In this document: in pieces, positions 1 to 6,501 of the stretch
Position numbering within the stretch: position 1 is the first letter of the stretch
Layout of the letters: each line of letters begins with the position of its first letter
NCBI GenBank assembly: GCA_003152795.1
Contig: PMBA01000317.1
Coordinates: forward strand, 1-13,403
Length of the DNA stretch: 13,403 nt
Reading direction: 5' to 3'
Origin: Acidobacteriaceae bacterium
GTDB taxonomy: Bacteria > Acidobacteriota > Terriglobia > Terriglobales > Acidobacteriaceae
Position numbers and translations under genes: made by a program
The notes under the pieces: model-generated
What the model was told of the DNA's origin: nothing
What the model saw: the letters and a program-made list of their open reading frames with translations, nothing else
Database searches by the model: none

Positions 1-63
1 CGCAGATTTGCCGATGGCAACGGCAAAATGAGCCGTGACTGGGTGCGCTCCATCAGTCGCTAG
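1..63 (+). CDS. 3' end of a possible upstream gene (partial)
   Basis: An open plus-strand frame enters from the left edge and ends at TAG 61-63. The visible 20 residues read RRFADGNGKMSRDWVRSISR. The stop overlaps the stop of the convergent minus-strand gene (60-62), a packing typical of real neighbouring genes. The fragment is too short to assign a function, and an open stretch of 20 codons can easily be chance. Confidence 0.3.
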   Translation, partial: RRFADGNGKMSRDWVRSISR

Positions 64-716
64 GAAGCACAGATCGTGGCCCGATCAGGTTCCGGAGTTA
101 GGGAGGAGCAGAATTCGGGCTCAACTATAGAATCTTCGTCCGGCGATGACGGATCACCCGTAGCCGTGTCAGGCATGACGACCGGAATCTCGTGAACGGT
201 TAGTTCGGCGTCTTCGCACTGTGATGTGAGCAAGTCAACAAAAAGGAGGATGCTCTGCCGCGACCGCAGGGTACGCCTGAGTTTGGGCCATACAGAGGCG
301 AACAACTTTTGAACGTCCTCTTCCGTGGGTTCGGAAATCGGCTCATTGAGGAGATTTGCATCTGGGTTGAGGGTTCGAAGGTGACGTGCGACGAGCCTGT
401 CGGCGGTGGCTCTGGGGATTTGGTGTTCGCGCAGGAATGCCGACCATTGACCGTCGCGGCCGGGGCGCACAAGCATCTTCTTCATTTCGTGAAGCTGCTC
501 TCCCAACCTCGTCCGAAGCACACGAAGTTCTGCGTTTGTTAAGCGGGAGGCGATCTTTGCGTTTGCATGGGCAACCCACAAGCTGGTGATGGATTCGCTC
601 AGATCGTTCTCAGAATCAGTCGTTTCTGGCGGGAAATCCGTCACCACGTACTCGGGGGCCAAGGACTCAGTATCCGTGGTCTCGCTGGTGTTCATTACGT
701 CGATCAACTCTTGCAT
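60..716 (-). CDS. Hypothetical protein with acidic termini and a helical, HTH-like centre
   Basis: 218 aa from ATG 716, with GTGAGG as a plausible ribosome binding site seven bases upstream. About the first 40 residues are rich in Thr, Ser, Asp and Glu and look disordered. Residues of about 45-120 are helical, with a run of basic residues and a segment (IPRATADRLVARH) that resembles the second and third helices of a helix-turn-helix. The C-terminus (about 175-218) is again acidic and Pro/Ser-rich. I do not recognise a named family. The central layout (helix pair, short aromatic segment, then xRATxxRL) resembles the centre of the protein at 8823-9608, so both may be DNA-binding accessory proteins of the element. 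It is the last minus-strand gene in the window and lies 209 nt downstream of the gene ending at 926. Confidence 0.6.
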   Translation of the reverse strand: MQELIDVMNTSETTDTESLAPEYVVTDFPPETTDSENDLSESITSLWVAHANAKIASRLTNAELRVLRTRLGEQLHEMKKMLVRPGRDGQWSAFLREHQIPRATADRLVARHLRTLNPDANLLNEPISEPTEEDVQKLFASVWPKLRRTLRSRQSILLFVDLLTSQCEDAELTVHEIPVVMPDTATGDPSSPDEDSIVEPEFCSSLTPEPDRATICAS

Positions 717-925
717 ATTTGCCTCACTCGTTTCTTAGTCGGGGACGAAATCGCCCGGCGAAATTGCTCTTATTTACAGGCTGGGAATTGCGTCAATCGT
801 TTCGTTAGCGATTGCGGTCGTTTGATCGGTGCCAAGAAGCGCGATGGAAGAAACATCCGGGTATGGGAGGGAACCTGTGCGGCTAATCTCGGACTTTGTT
901 GCCCATGTATCCTGCGGCACCCGGA

Positions 926-1246
926 TTACTGAATGGTGGAACTGATGTTGTCCATCATCTGACGATCCGCCACGACCGAAGGCTCGGCGGCCACCAGCCT
1001 TGGCGGCCTGCTGCCGGGCGCAGGCGGCGCGATAGCGAAGCAATGGTCAATCAGCGTGTCACCAATACTCACCGTCAGGACGGAGCCAAGCACGACTTGC
1101 GCCCAAGTTTCGTCCTGCCTCTTAATCCAAATCGTGTCGCCTTCAGCATGGGTATGATGCGCCACGATGATCCATTTCTCCACGCCATCAGCAAATTCGC
1201 ACTTCCGAAATGTTCCGCAGGAATGACGCTTGTTGGTTTCGGCCAT
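926..1246 (-). CDS. Hypothetical protein, phage-type
   Basis: 106 aa starting 18 nt after the stop of the 501-aa replication-like gene, so probably in one transcript with it and translated by coupling. The sequence upstream of ATG 1246 has no strong Shine-Dalgarno. The N-terminal 75 residues have ordinary globular composition with alternating beta-like stretches (KWIIVAHHTHAEGDTIWIK, QVVLGSVLTVSIGDTLIDH), His and Cys near the N-terminus, and a short Pro-rich turn (APPAPGSRPP). The C-terminal 25 residues are less convincing. Another minus-strand frame overlaps its end (774-1043) and continues past this stop, so a frameshift near the 3' end is possible. Function unknown. Confidence 0.6.
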   Translation of the reverse strand: MAETNKRHSCGTFRKCEFADGVEKWIIVAHHTHAEGDTIWIKRQDETWAQVVLGSVLTVSIGDTLIDHCFAIAPPAPGSRPPRLVAAEPSVVADRQMMDNISSTIQ

Positions 1247-1264
1247 AAGTCTTAATACCGTCCG

Positions 1265-2770
1265 CTATCGCCCTTCCAAGAAAGCCGCCAGATTGTTTTT
1301 GGATTGCTCGTCCGAATTCGGCGAGTATTTCGCTTTCAATTCCGCTTGGTTCGCCTTGAACTTGCCCTCGCACTCCGTGGAGCAGAACCGATCTAATCTG
1401 GATTTGGAATGGAACCGCTTGCGGCATTCCTTCCAACCGCAATCGGCGTTCAACGGATGGCTGCACTCCACGGAAGTCACTTCGGCGTCCCTCCGGCTCT
1501 CTAATGAGCCGCTGGGGGGTGCGGCGGAAACGGGGGGCTTGTCATAGGTTTGGCCTTTTGGTTTCCAGTCCTTGGGGCACCCGCAGAGGTAGCAAGCCTC
1601 AATCCCGTCGTCCATGTAGGCAGGGATGTGTTCGTCGTCTTCGTGCAAGCAGGTCAGCCAATCACCATTCCAACTGTCCGCCATTCCGTGCCAGTCCGTC
1701 GATTCGTACGACCACGGAGCTAGTATGCTGTGCCTGTCGGCGGTTTCATCTTTGGCGACAGAGGTAGCCAAGAGGGTTTCTTCCGCCAATACCCTAGCGT
1801 GGGAATAGTGATTGGCGAACCAAAGGAAATCATAGGGTCGCCGTTTGCCCTTGTAGAAGGGAATCTTCCCCGTGAGCACCATACGCATCACAAAAAGGAC
1901 TTCGTCAAACCTGTGCTTCTTAATCAAGTCCCAAGCAGCCAGCACATCCTTCCACTTGTTCTTGTCCGACCTTACTCCGGCCAATTCGTAGAAGTGCCTG
2001 ACGATGCTGGGCTCCCAGCAAGAGCCGTTCATCAGGGGATAGCCAAGGCGTTTGAAGTTATCCAGCATTGTCCTTTCCAGTTCATCCAAGCCGTCTGGGT
2101 TTGGCTCCTCTTTGCTCACAATTGAATATTTCGTTGCTTGCGCTACTTGAGGCGAAGGCGAAGCCGACGCCTCATGACTGACTGACTGAATGACTGACTG
2201 GTTTTGACTTACCGAAACTGCAAGGTTGGGGGTCGGGGAAACTGCAAGGTTCGTACTGTAAGGCTTCGTCCTACTGGGTAGGATTTCATTTTCACTCAGT
2301 AGGATTTCATTCTCACTTGTAATCCTACTGGGTAGGATTTCATTTTTACCCAAGGTGTCACTTGTAATCCCACTGGGTAGGACTTCATTTGCAATGTCTT
2401 CCTGCTCACTAGGATTACATTCGGGGTCAGCGGCAGTTGCCTTGGCGATAATCTCTTGGTATTCCGGGGCGAGAATGGACGGACTAATGACGCTCTTGTC
2501 GGCTTTCAGATTCTTGCGTCCACGGGCCACTGTGGCAATCAACCCAAGGGCCTGCAATTCCCCGACCCCGGCCGTCACATATCCTTTGGAGCGGATGATT
2601 TCCTCTGCTATGCGCCGTTGGCCCACCCACACCTCGCCCTTCCAGTTGGAGCGGGCCGCTAGGTAGCGCAGTATGTCAGCGGCACAGGGGGTGATGTCAG
2701 GATGCAATTTACGGATTGATAATGCAGCGAGTGGAAACGCATTCCACGGTTGGCGTTTTTCAAATCCCAT
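1265..2770 (-). CDS. Replication-initiator-like protein with N-terminal winged helix (HTH_36-like) and C-terminal Cys motifs
   Basis: 501 aa. Residues of about 10-95 read like a Helix-turn-helix_36 domain of phage and plasmid replication proteins: an AADILRYLAARSNWKGEVWV-type helix, then RRIAEEIIRSKGYVTAGVGELQALGLI as the winged-helix core. Residues of about 115-205 are low-complexity and contain four NE(I/V)L(P/L)S repeats and two NLAVS repeats, encoded by the DNA repeats listed separately. A helical domain follows (about 225-340, with Trp-rich segments). The C-terminal 120 residues hold two Cys/His clusters, one around CYLCGCPKDW and one running CSHP...CGWKEC...FCSTEC, which look zinc-binding. 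The plan of N-terminal origin-binding domain, repeat-encoded linker and C-terminal domain recalls lambda O-type initiators (inference). ATG 2770 has only a distant AAAGG upstream, so the exact start is moderately sure. Other possibility: a large phage HTH regulator. Confidence 0.72.
   Translation of the reverse strand: MGFEKRQPWNAFPLAALSIRKLHPDITPCAADILRYLAARSNWKGEVWVGQRRIAEEIIRSKGYVTAGVGELQALGLIATVARGRKNLKADKSVISPSILAPEYQEIIAKATAADPECNPSEQEDIANEVLPSGITSDTLGKNEILPSRITSENEILLSENEILPSRTKPYSTNLAVSPTPNLAVSVSQNQSVIQSVSHEASASPSPQVAQATKYSIVSKEEPNPDGLDELERTMLDNFKRLGYPLMNGSCWEPSIVRHFYELAGVRSDKNKWKDVLAAWDLIKKHRFDEVLFVMRMVLTGKIPFYKGKRRPYDFLWFANHYSHARVLAEETLLATSVAKDETADRHSILAPWSYESTDWHGMADSWNGDWLTCLHEDDEHIPAYMDDGIEACYLCGCPKDWKPKGQTYDKPPVSAAPPSGSLESRRDAEVTSVECSHPLNADCGWKECRKRFHSKSRLDRFCSTECEGKFKANQAELKAKYSPNSDEQSKNNLAAFLEGR
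2170..2421. repeat. Intragenic direct-repeat cluster, candidate iteron origin
   Basis: Four 18-bp copies of ACTGGGTAGGATTTCATT-type sequence start at 2273, 2294 (ACTCAG variant), 2327 and 2372 (one C for T), with a degenerate fifth at about 2408. Start-to-start spacings are 21, 33 and 45 bp. Two copies form the dyad TCCTAC-TGG-GTAGGA, and the fourth has one arm mismatch. The block CACTTGTAATCC precedes copies three and four. To the left lie two exact 14-bp repeats GAAACTGCAAGGTT (2214-2227, 2238-2251), 24 bp apart, and a TGAC-rich tetranucleotide tract (about 2173-2200). All of it lies inside the replication-like gene and encodes its disordered linker. The identical synonymous codons, including CTA for Leu in all four copies, point to recent duplication or to selection at the DNA level. 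Confidence 0.7.
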
Positions 2771-2816
2771 TGGTACTCATACCTTTTCAAACACGATTTG
2801 CTTGTCCAGTCACGCC

Positions 2817-2846
2817 TTTGGGAAAGCGCCCATACTTTTGGGAAAG
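2817..2846. promoter_or_regulatory. Pair of 10-bp direct repeats 20 bp apart, operator candidate
   Basis: TTTGGGAAAG occurs at 2817-2826 and again at 2837-2846, exactly 20 bp (two helical turns) apart, 47-76 bp upstream of the replication-like gene's start. Identical sites on one face of the helix suit cooperative binding of a repressor or initiator. No clear sigma-70 promoter could be placed with confidence. Confidence 0.4.
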
Positions 2847-2852
2847 ACAAGC

Positions 2853-2876
2853 GGGGTCGGGTATGAGACCGACCCC
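2853..2876. promoter_or_regulatory. Perfect 8-bp inverted repeat upstream of the replication-like gene
   Basis: Arms GGGGTCGG (2853-2860) and CCGACCCC (2869-2876) are separated by 8 nt. It lies just beyond the two 10-bp direct repeats. It could be a regulator site or an RNA hairpin between the 67-aa gene and the replication-like gene. No T-run follows on either strand, so a classical terminator is less likely. Confidence 0.4.
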
Positions 2877-2908
2877 TTGAATCTTCTTGGTGAAGACCCA
2901 CCCATTTA

Positions 2909-2935
2909 AAGGAATCAGTAGCTAACTAATTCCTT
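2909..2935 (-). terminator. Weak stem-loop after the 67-aa gene
   Basis: Arms AAGGAAT and ATTCCTT (7 bp, 13-nt loop) lie 20 nt past the stop of the minus-strand gene at 2956-3159. In the minus-strand direction the stem ends in TTT and is followed by AAA. The stem is AU-rich and the T-run is short, so this is only a candidate. Confidence 0.3.
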
Positions 2936-2955
2936 GAGCCAGCCTGCCAGCCTGC

Positions 2956-3159
2956 TCACTTGTTAATACCCAAGAGGCCCGTGTGTTCAGCCGCAGTATT
3001 GAGCACCTGCTGCAGCCCCTCAGCAGTCTCTTGCAAGTTGGCGATGATGGTCAGTATGGTCACCCGTGTATCGACGTCAAAGTCGTCCGTGTCAAGTTTA
3101 GACGGGAAGAAGTTGTAAATTATGTGGTTGCTGATGTTTTCCAGTTCTTTTAGCGTCAT
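2956..3159 (-). CDS. Small helical protein, 67 aa
   Basis: Starts at ATG 3159, chosen because AGGAG (3164-3168) lies 4 nt upstream. The longer open frame to 3363 adds a Pro/His-rich stretch with no binding site and is rejected. The 67 residues are predicted mainly helical: an N-terminal MTLKELENISNHIIYNFF segment, then two amphipathic helices (about 30-45 and 46-60), with the ending GLLGINK. The size and the TRVTILTIIANLQETAEGLQ stretch suit a small coiled-coil or helical-bundle accessory protein. No family is recognised. It lies upstream of the replication-like gene on the same strand and is divergent from the gene at 3315. Confidence 0.6.
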   Translation of the reverse strand: MTLKELENISNHIIYNFFPSKLDTDDFDVDTRVTILTIIANLQETAEGLQQVLNTAAEHTGLLGINK

Positions 3160-3163
3160 AACG

Positions 3164-3168
3164 CTCCT
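3164..3168 (-). promoter_or_regulatory. Shine-Dalgarno that fixes the start of the 67-aa gene
   Basis: AGGAG on the minus strand, followed by CGTT and then ATG at 3159. It is the only strong site in the 135-codon open frame, and so decides for the short form. Confidence 0.65.
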
Positions 3169-3314
3169 GTGTGTAAGTTGTGGGACTTGCCTCGCTTCCC
3201 GATGGGCGTCAGGTTCGTCAGTCGCAAGTCCCGTTGCGTTCAGATTGCCGATTAGTGCACCACCCGGGTTGGGTCTGTGTCGTGTGTTGCTAGGAGGGTC
3301 AACACGGAGCGAGG

Positions 3315-4079
3315 ATGCAGAGTAATAGTGCAGCCCGTGCTCGTCGCAATCGCTGTAATTCACGCACTTTTCGTCTGGAACAATTGCAGTCTATGGGTCG
3401 CTTTCTTCTATTTCTGCAAAAGGACGACGGAAGCTTTGTGCACAAGTATCGGGTGGAGAGTGGTCCCGTGCAAGATTGGGATGTCCTGTATTATCCCGGC
3501 GAAGCTGCCTTGGGTTTCGTCGCCCTCTACGAAGCGGATCACTCCCGCGATTGGCTCGTCGCCGCGGGTAAAGCGCTGTCATTCTTAGCCAAAAGCCGCG
3601 CAAGACTTTCCACGGTTCCTGCCGACCACTGGGCGCTGATGGCAACCGCCAAACTGCTTCTCTATTGTGACCAGATTTCGTGTCCAGGATCTTCACGCGA
3701 AGAACTCGTCAATCACGCCATTCAAATTTGCAATTCCATTGTTCCGGAACAATTTAGAGGTTCCGTAGCTGCGGGAATCAATGGTGCTTTCGATCCAACG
3801 GGTAGAACTGCCCCGACGGCTACCCGACTTGAGGGACTGCTCGCCGCCTCAGAATTTCTGAAACCGAGTGAACTCCGAACGAAGGTCGAAGCGATCATCG
3901 AACGGGCGGTTGCCTTCCTTTTACGGATGCAAATCACCTCGGGTCTTTACTCTGGCGGCATTCCGGGTGCTTTCGCTACCAAGTCTCTCGACTCATCCGA
4001 GATACGAATCGACTATTTGCAACACACGCTGTCGGCTTGGCTTCGTTACCAGAAACGATTTCAGTTCGCTAGGAACTGA
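3315..4079 (+). CDS. Alpha/alpha-toroid-like protein (glycoside-hydrolase or prenyltransferase-repeat-like fold)
   Basis: 254 aa with GGAG 5 nt before ATG 3315. Recognisable pieces are FLLFLQKDDGSF (about 30-41), YYPGEAALGFVALYE (about 58-73), a WLVAAGKALSFLAKSR helix, PADHWALMATAKLL (about 101-114), a PTATRLEGLLAASEFL block (about 160-176) and EIRIDYLQHTLSAWLRYQ near the C-terminus. From memory these recur in bacterial proteins with paired-helix alpha/alpha toroids of unassigned chemistry. No signal peptide is visible, and the first 20 residues are Arg/Ser-rich and unconvincing, so the gene may have lost its original 5' part. A 6-bp inverted repeat (GTGTTG 3284-3289, CAACAC 3300-3305) encloses an AGGAGG just upstream. 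It converges on the TonB-like gene with a 22-nt gap. Substrate unknown. Confidence 0.7.
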   Translation: MQSNSAARARRNRCNSRTFRLEQLQSMGRFLLFLQKDDGSFVHKYRVESGPVQDWDVLYYPGEAALGFVALYEADHSRDWLVAAGKALSFLAKSRARLSTVPADHWALMATAKLLLYCDQISCPGSSREELVNHAIQICNSIVPEQFRGSVAAGINGAFDPTGRTAPTATRLEGLLAASEFLKPSELRTKVEAIIERAVAFLLRMQITSGLYSGGIPGAFATKSLDSSEIRIDYLQHTLSAWLRYQKRFQFARN

Positions 4080-4081
4080 CA

Positions 4082-4096
4082 GGGACCTTAAGTCCC
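4082..4096. terminator. Short hairpin between convergent genes
   Basis: GGGAC and GTCCC arms (5 bp) flank a CTTAA loop in the 22-nt gap between the stops at 4079 and 4102. GTTT follows on the plus strand. The position suits a bidirectional terminator, but the stem is short and the T-run weak. Confidence 0.4.
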
Positions 4097-4101
4097 GTTT
4101 C

Positions 4102-5262
4102 TCAGAGCGGCAGGGCGAAGTTCACAGCAATCTCCGTGTCAACCTCCGCAGCTTGTCCTGAAATTACATACGGTCTGTATCGCCATTGCCGAACTGCACT
4201 GACCGCTGCGGCGACTAGCTCTTGTGGCCCAGAGATTGGCTCAACGCTAACGACCTTTCCCTGAGTGCTAATCACAGCGCGTAGTAAGACTCTTCCGCCG
4301 ACGTGATTTTGTTTGGCAAACTGTGGGTAGACGGGACCGACGCGGCGAAGGAGTAGTCCTGCCATCACTCCGCTGGAAACCTGTACACGCCGAGGCGCAG
4401 TCGATGCCTTGCTGAGACTGTGCCCAGCGCCCGATTTGGCTGATTGGTCAAAATTCCGAGCACCAGTTGTGGCAGAAGCGAGAGCCACCCCCCAAGGCTC
4501 ATACTCTCTATAGTTACTAATTGCGAACCCAGCTGAGGGATCCGCTCCGTTGCTCAGGCTGACGACTAAACCTTGCAACGTAACCTGCAATATCGTCCGG
4601 TTTTTTGGCCCCCATTTGTACTTTCTCACCTTTTGTGTCTTGCCGAGAACCTGCGCTGTCTCCTCGCCAGCAAACACGATCTTCATGGGGTTGTCTAACT
4701 TTAGGGCGATGTCTCCGGGGTTGATTCCGCTCGTCAGGGCATAGACATTTATGCTGCCATCCTTAACCTTACTGTCCGAAGCCAGGTGTACAGCACCCGT
4801 TAGGAACCACACTAGATCCAAATCGTAGAACTCTCCGACAAGTAGGTACGGTGACGTTGCTTCGACCGATGTCGTCGCCTTTCGCCCCTCGGAGGATTCA
4901 GCGTCACATTTCAATTCTCTTTCCAAATATTGGCAGGAAATAGTCCAACCCGGAAGGCTTGAAGCACTCGAAGGCGGCATTGCATGCGCCCCGAACTGCA
5001 TGGTGTATCCACTTGGCAAAAACTGCCTGTCGAAATGAAATATCTGAACGGAAGATTTATCCTTGGCGCTGGAGTCTACCACCTCGTATGCGCCATCATC
5101 TAGCTGCCAGAGTTTCCAGTGATTGTTTAATCTACTGCCGTGCTCTGACCGCGAACCGCTGTCACCCTCTGCCAAAAGCGTACGACCGGTTCCAGTAGTG
5201 GTCTGACCGAACACCAATGTGCAGGCCAGGAACAAAGGGATGATCCAGGTTAACGTCTCCAC
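4102..5262 (-). CDS. Exported protein with C-terminal TonB-like domain
   Basis: 386 aa from GTG 5262, chosen because AAGGAGG (5268-5274) lies 5 nt upstream and because a hydrophobic export segment (TWIIPLFLACTLVFGQ, residues 5-20) follows at once. The upstream ATG at 5460 would overlap the preceding gene by about 100 nt and put 66 residues before the signal. Residues of about 20-290 are a beta-rich region I do not recognise. The last 85 or so residues match a TonB C-terminal domain: GLLLRRVGPVYPQFAKQ, then GGRVLLRAVISTQGKV, then AVRQWRYRPY. Such domains usually contact outer-membrane receptors or act as periplasmic protein-interaction modules, and acidobacteria have many. It lies 97 nt downstream of the membrane-protein gene and is probably co-transcribed with it. 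The n-region lacks Lys/Arg, which is a mild oddity. Confidence 0.78.
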   Translation of the reverse strand: METLTWIIPLFLACTLVFGQTTTGTGRTLLAEGDSGSRSEHGSRLNNHWKLWQLDDGAYEVVDSSAKDKSSVQIFHFDRQFLPSGYTMQFGAHAMPPSSASSLPGWTISCQYLERELKCDAESSEGRKATTSVEATSPYLLVGEFYDLDLVWFLTGAVHLASDSKVKDGSINVYALTSGINPGDIALKLDNPMKIVFAGEETAQVLGKTQKVRKYKWGPKNRTILQVTLQGLVVSLSNGADPSAGFAISNYREYEPWGVALASATTGARNFDQSAKSGAGHSLSKASTAPRRVQVSSGVMAGLLLRRVGPVYPQFAKQNHVGGRVLLRAVISTQGKVVSVEPISGPQELVAAAVSAVRQWRYRPYVISGQAAEVDTEIAVNFALPL

Positions 5263-5267
5263 CGCCA

Positions 5268-5274
5268 CCTCCTT
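5268..5274 (-). promoter_or_regulatory. Shine-Dalgarno deciding the GTG start of the TonB-like gene
   Basis: AAGGAGG on the minus strand, 5 nt before GTG at 5262. It is the best ribosome binding site in the 5' part of the open frame and places translation directly before the hydrophobic signal segment. Confidence 0.6.
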
Positions 5275-5359
5275 CACCTTGGTAGCAAGCCTCCGAAGGT
5301 GATTCAATGCATAGTATCGGGGCGCCGCTCGTAGCGACGATCTTATTCCCGATTCGTTG

Positions 5360-5869
5360 TCATCCAGAAAAGGGTTTAGTACGCCCAGCATCTGCTTCAT
5401 CGCTGCGGGCTCCTGTCCGGTTGAAAACAAGCGCCATCGTAGCGCCGATGGAATAGGCAACCGAATTGAGAGCTGGCCATGTATAGAACATTACACCTAG
5501 GCATTCCGTCATTCCACATTCACCCTGCTTGAGAGGAAACAATTCGATCCTGACCTTCGCCATCGGCGAAATCCCCACCGGATGCCACCCCCTCGATGTA
5601 TTTATAATTCCGCAAGCTAGCCAAACAAGGCCAGGAATCCACACAAAACATGCGGCGCGATGAAGAGTTCGACGATTTACAAAGAGACCCAATGCCAGCC
5701 CCGGCCACCAGACAAAAGGCCCGTACCAAGAGTCAATCAATTGAATTGGACCCACTTGGAATATATGGAGGCTGATGCCTAGTATGATTCCACCGATGAA
5801 GATACCAGCGACACTCACAGGCATTGCTACTATGGTGTGTATGCCAAGCTGTCCAAGAGTCTTTTTCAA
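5360..5869 (-). CDS. Four-helix membrane protein of unknown function
   Basis: 169 aa starting at TTG 5869, with AGGTG four bases upstream. Hydrophobic segments fall at about residues 10-36 (IVAMPVSVAGIFIGGIILGI), 48-63 (GPFVWWPGLALGLFV), 72-90 (ACFVWIPGLVWLACGII) and 122-150 (LGVMFYTWPALNSVAYSIGA). A soluble loop with Cys and Lys residues (about 98-121) separates the third and fourth. The first segment follows a Lys-Lys start, so the N-terminus is probably cytoplasmic. No family is recognised. It is the first gene of a two-gene minus-strand unit with the TonB-like gene. The pair looks like chromosomal-type cargo rather than an element core function. Confidence 0.7.
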   Translation of the reverse strand: MKKTLGQLGIHTIVAMPVSVAGIFIGGIILGISLHIFQVGPIQLIDSWYGPFVWWPGLALGLFVNRRTLHRAACFVWIPGLVWLACGIINTSRGWHPVGISPMAKVRIELFPLKQGECGMTECLGVMFYTWPALNSVAYSIGATMALVFNRTGARSDEADAGRTKPFSG

Positions 5870-5952
5870 TGGTCACCTAAGTTATGACTTGGCGCATCTT
5901 TGGATCACCTAGTATCGTCCAAACAGATTGATTCATCGGTGAGCTGCACGCA

Positions 5953-6168
5953 CTAAGTCGACCACCGGGTAGTGAGCGAATCGCCGATGCTTCCGATTGA
6001 TAAACCGATCCAACCACTTCCGACCTCCTCGCTGTCCCATCCGTATTCCAGCGTCGGCAGGGACTGCTCTTCGTTCTTCGCGGTTGGTGGCTCCGCGGCC
6101 TCTGTCAATTCATGCGCGGATAACGGAGCCGTCGCGGGATGGGCGGACTTTCGCCCGCCCGTGGTTGG
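5953..6168 (-). other. Intergenic stretch holding a 71-codon open extension in frame with the preceding gene
   Basis: The 299-nt gap from 5870 to 6168 has no gene with a convincing start. On the minus strand the frame of the 102-aa gene stays open for 71 codons after its TGA stop, until TAG at 5953-5955. It has protein-like content (for example KNEEQSLPTLEYGWDSEEVG). The stop context is TGA followed by C, which is a leaky context. This could be a remnant of a longer protein truncated by a nonsense change, a read-through tail, or chance. The 32-nt hairpin repeat at 6139-6170 lies in its first part. Confidence 0.35.
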
Positions 6169-6170
6169 TC
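6139..6170. repeat. Intergenic hairpin repeat, copy 1
   Basis: Begins ATGGGCGGACTTTCGC and ends CCGTGGTTGGTC. A GGGCGG/CCGCCC stem encloses the TTTCG-containing loop. It starts at the 3' end of the 102-aa gene. A diverged second copy lies at 6502-6534 with the same order of stem, TTTC loop and GTGGTT(A/G)GTC tail. Confidence 0.55.
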
Positions 6171-6477
6171 AAACGCTTTCGACGGCCGCCAAATCCGCTG
6201 CACCTTCTGTGATTGGCCGGATCATATACACCATGCCAGCGCCCGTGGGCTGCTTGTAATGGATCGCGGCACTGGAATAACGAGGATCGGCTTCTTCCTC
6301 TTTCTCGGTTTCGTGATAAGTGGTTTCGATCCGGATGGTCATGAAGACGCGGCACCCCTCGTCTTCGGGCACAGGTAAGAGGTTGCGCAGTATCCAGCCG
6401 TGGGTGCTGCCCGCTTCGACGGAGGCGATGGTGCGCCCCGCGAGCATGTCATTGAGGTCTTGCAGTTCGTTACTCAT
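6169..6477 (-). CDS. Hypothetical small phage-type protein
   Basis: 102 aa from ATG 6477, with GGAGA about 10 nt upstream. The sequence begins MSNELQDLNDMLAGRTIASVEAG and has alternating strands (WILRNLLPV, CRVFMTIRIETTY) and an acidic patch (ETEKEEEADP). The segment MTIRIETTYHETEKEEE is reminiscent of small beta-sheet accessory proteins of phages, but I do not recognise the family. It is the last of a run of short minus-strand genes (7425 down to 6169) that probably share a transcript. The stop is TGA followed by C, and the frame stays open for 71 further codons. Confidence 0.65.
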   Translation of the reverse strand: MSNELQDLNDMLAGRTIASVEAGSTHGWILRNLLPVPEDEGCRVFMTIRIETTYHETEKEEEADPRYSSAAIHYKQPTGAGMVYMIRPITEGAADLAAVESV

Positions 6478-6501
6478 TAATGCTGTTCTCCAAGAGAGGT
6501 A

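Noticed and set aside
774..1043. 89-codon minus frame overlapping and running past the end of the gene at 926-1246
   Set aside because: Starts at TTG without a ribosome binding site and overlaps the better frame. The part beyond 925 looks protein-like, so a frameshift cannot be excluded, but there is no positive evidence for it.
2173..2421. CRISPR array
   Set aside because: Repeats are 18 bp with unequal spacings of 21, 33 and 45 bp, lie inside a gene in phase with codons, and no cas genes are present.
2853..2876. Intrinsic terminator reading of the 8-bp inverted repeat
   Set aside because: The stem is good, but no T-run follows on either strand, so it is listed as a regulatory dyad instead.
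3160..3363. N-terminal extension of the 67-aa gene
   Set aside because: Strong AGGAG directly before ATG 3159, no site before the longer start, and the extension would overlap the divergent gene at 3315.
5263..5460. N-terminal extension of the TonB-like protein
   Set aside because: Overlaps the upstream membrane-protein gene by about 100 nt and would bury the signal segment. GTG 5262 has a near-ideal ribosome binding site.
5972..6259. 95-codon plus frame in the gap and over the 102-aa gene
   Set aside because: Overlaps a supported minus gene, Ser/Pro-rich, no convincing start signal.
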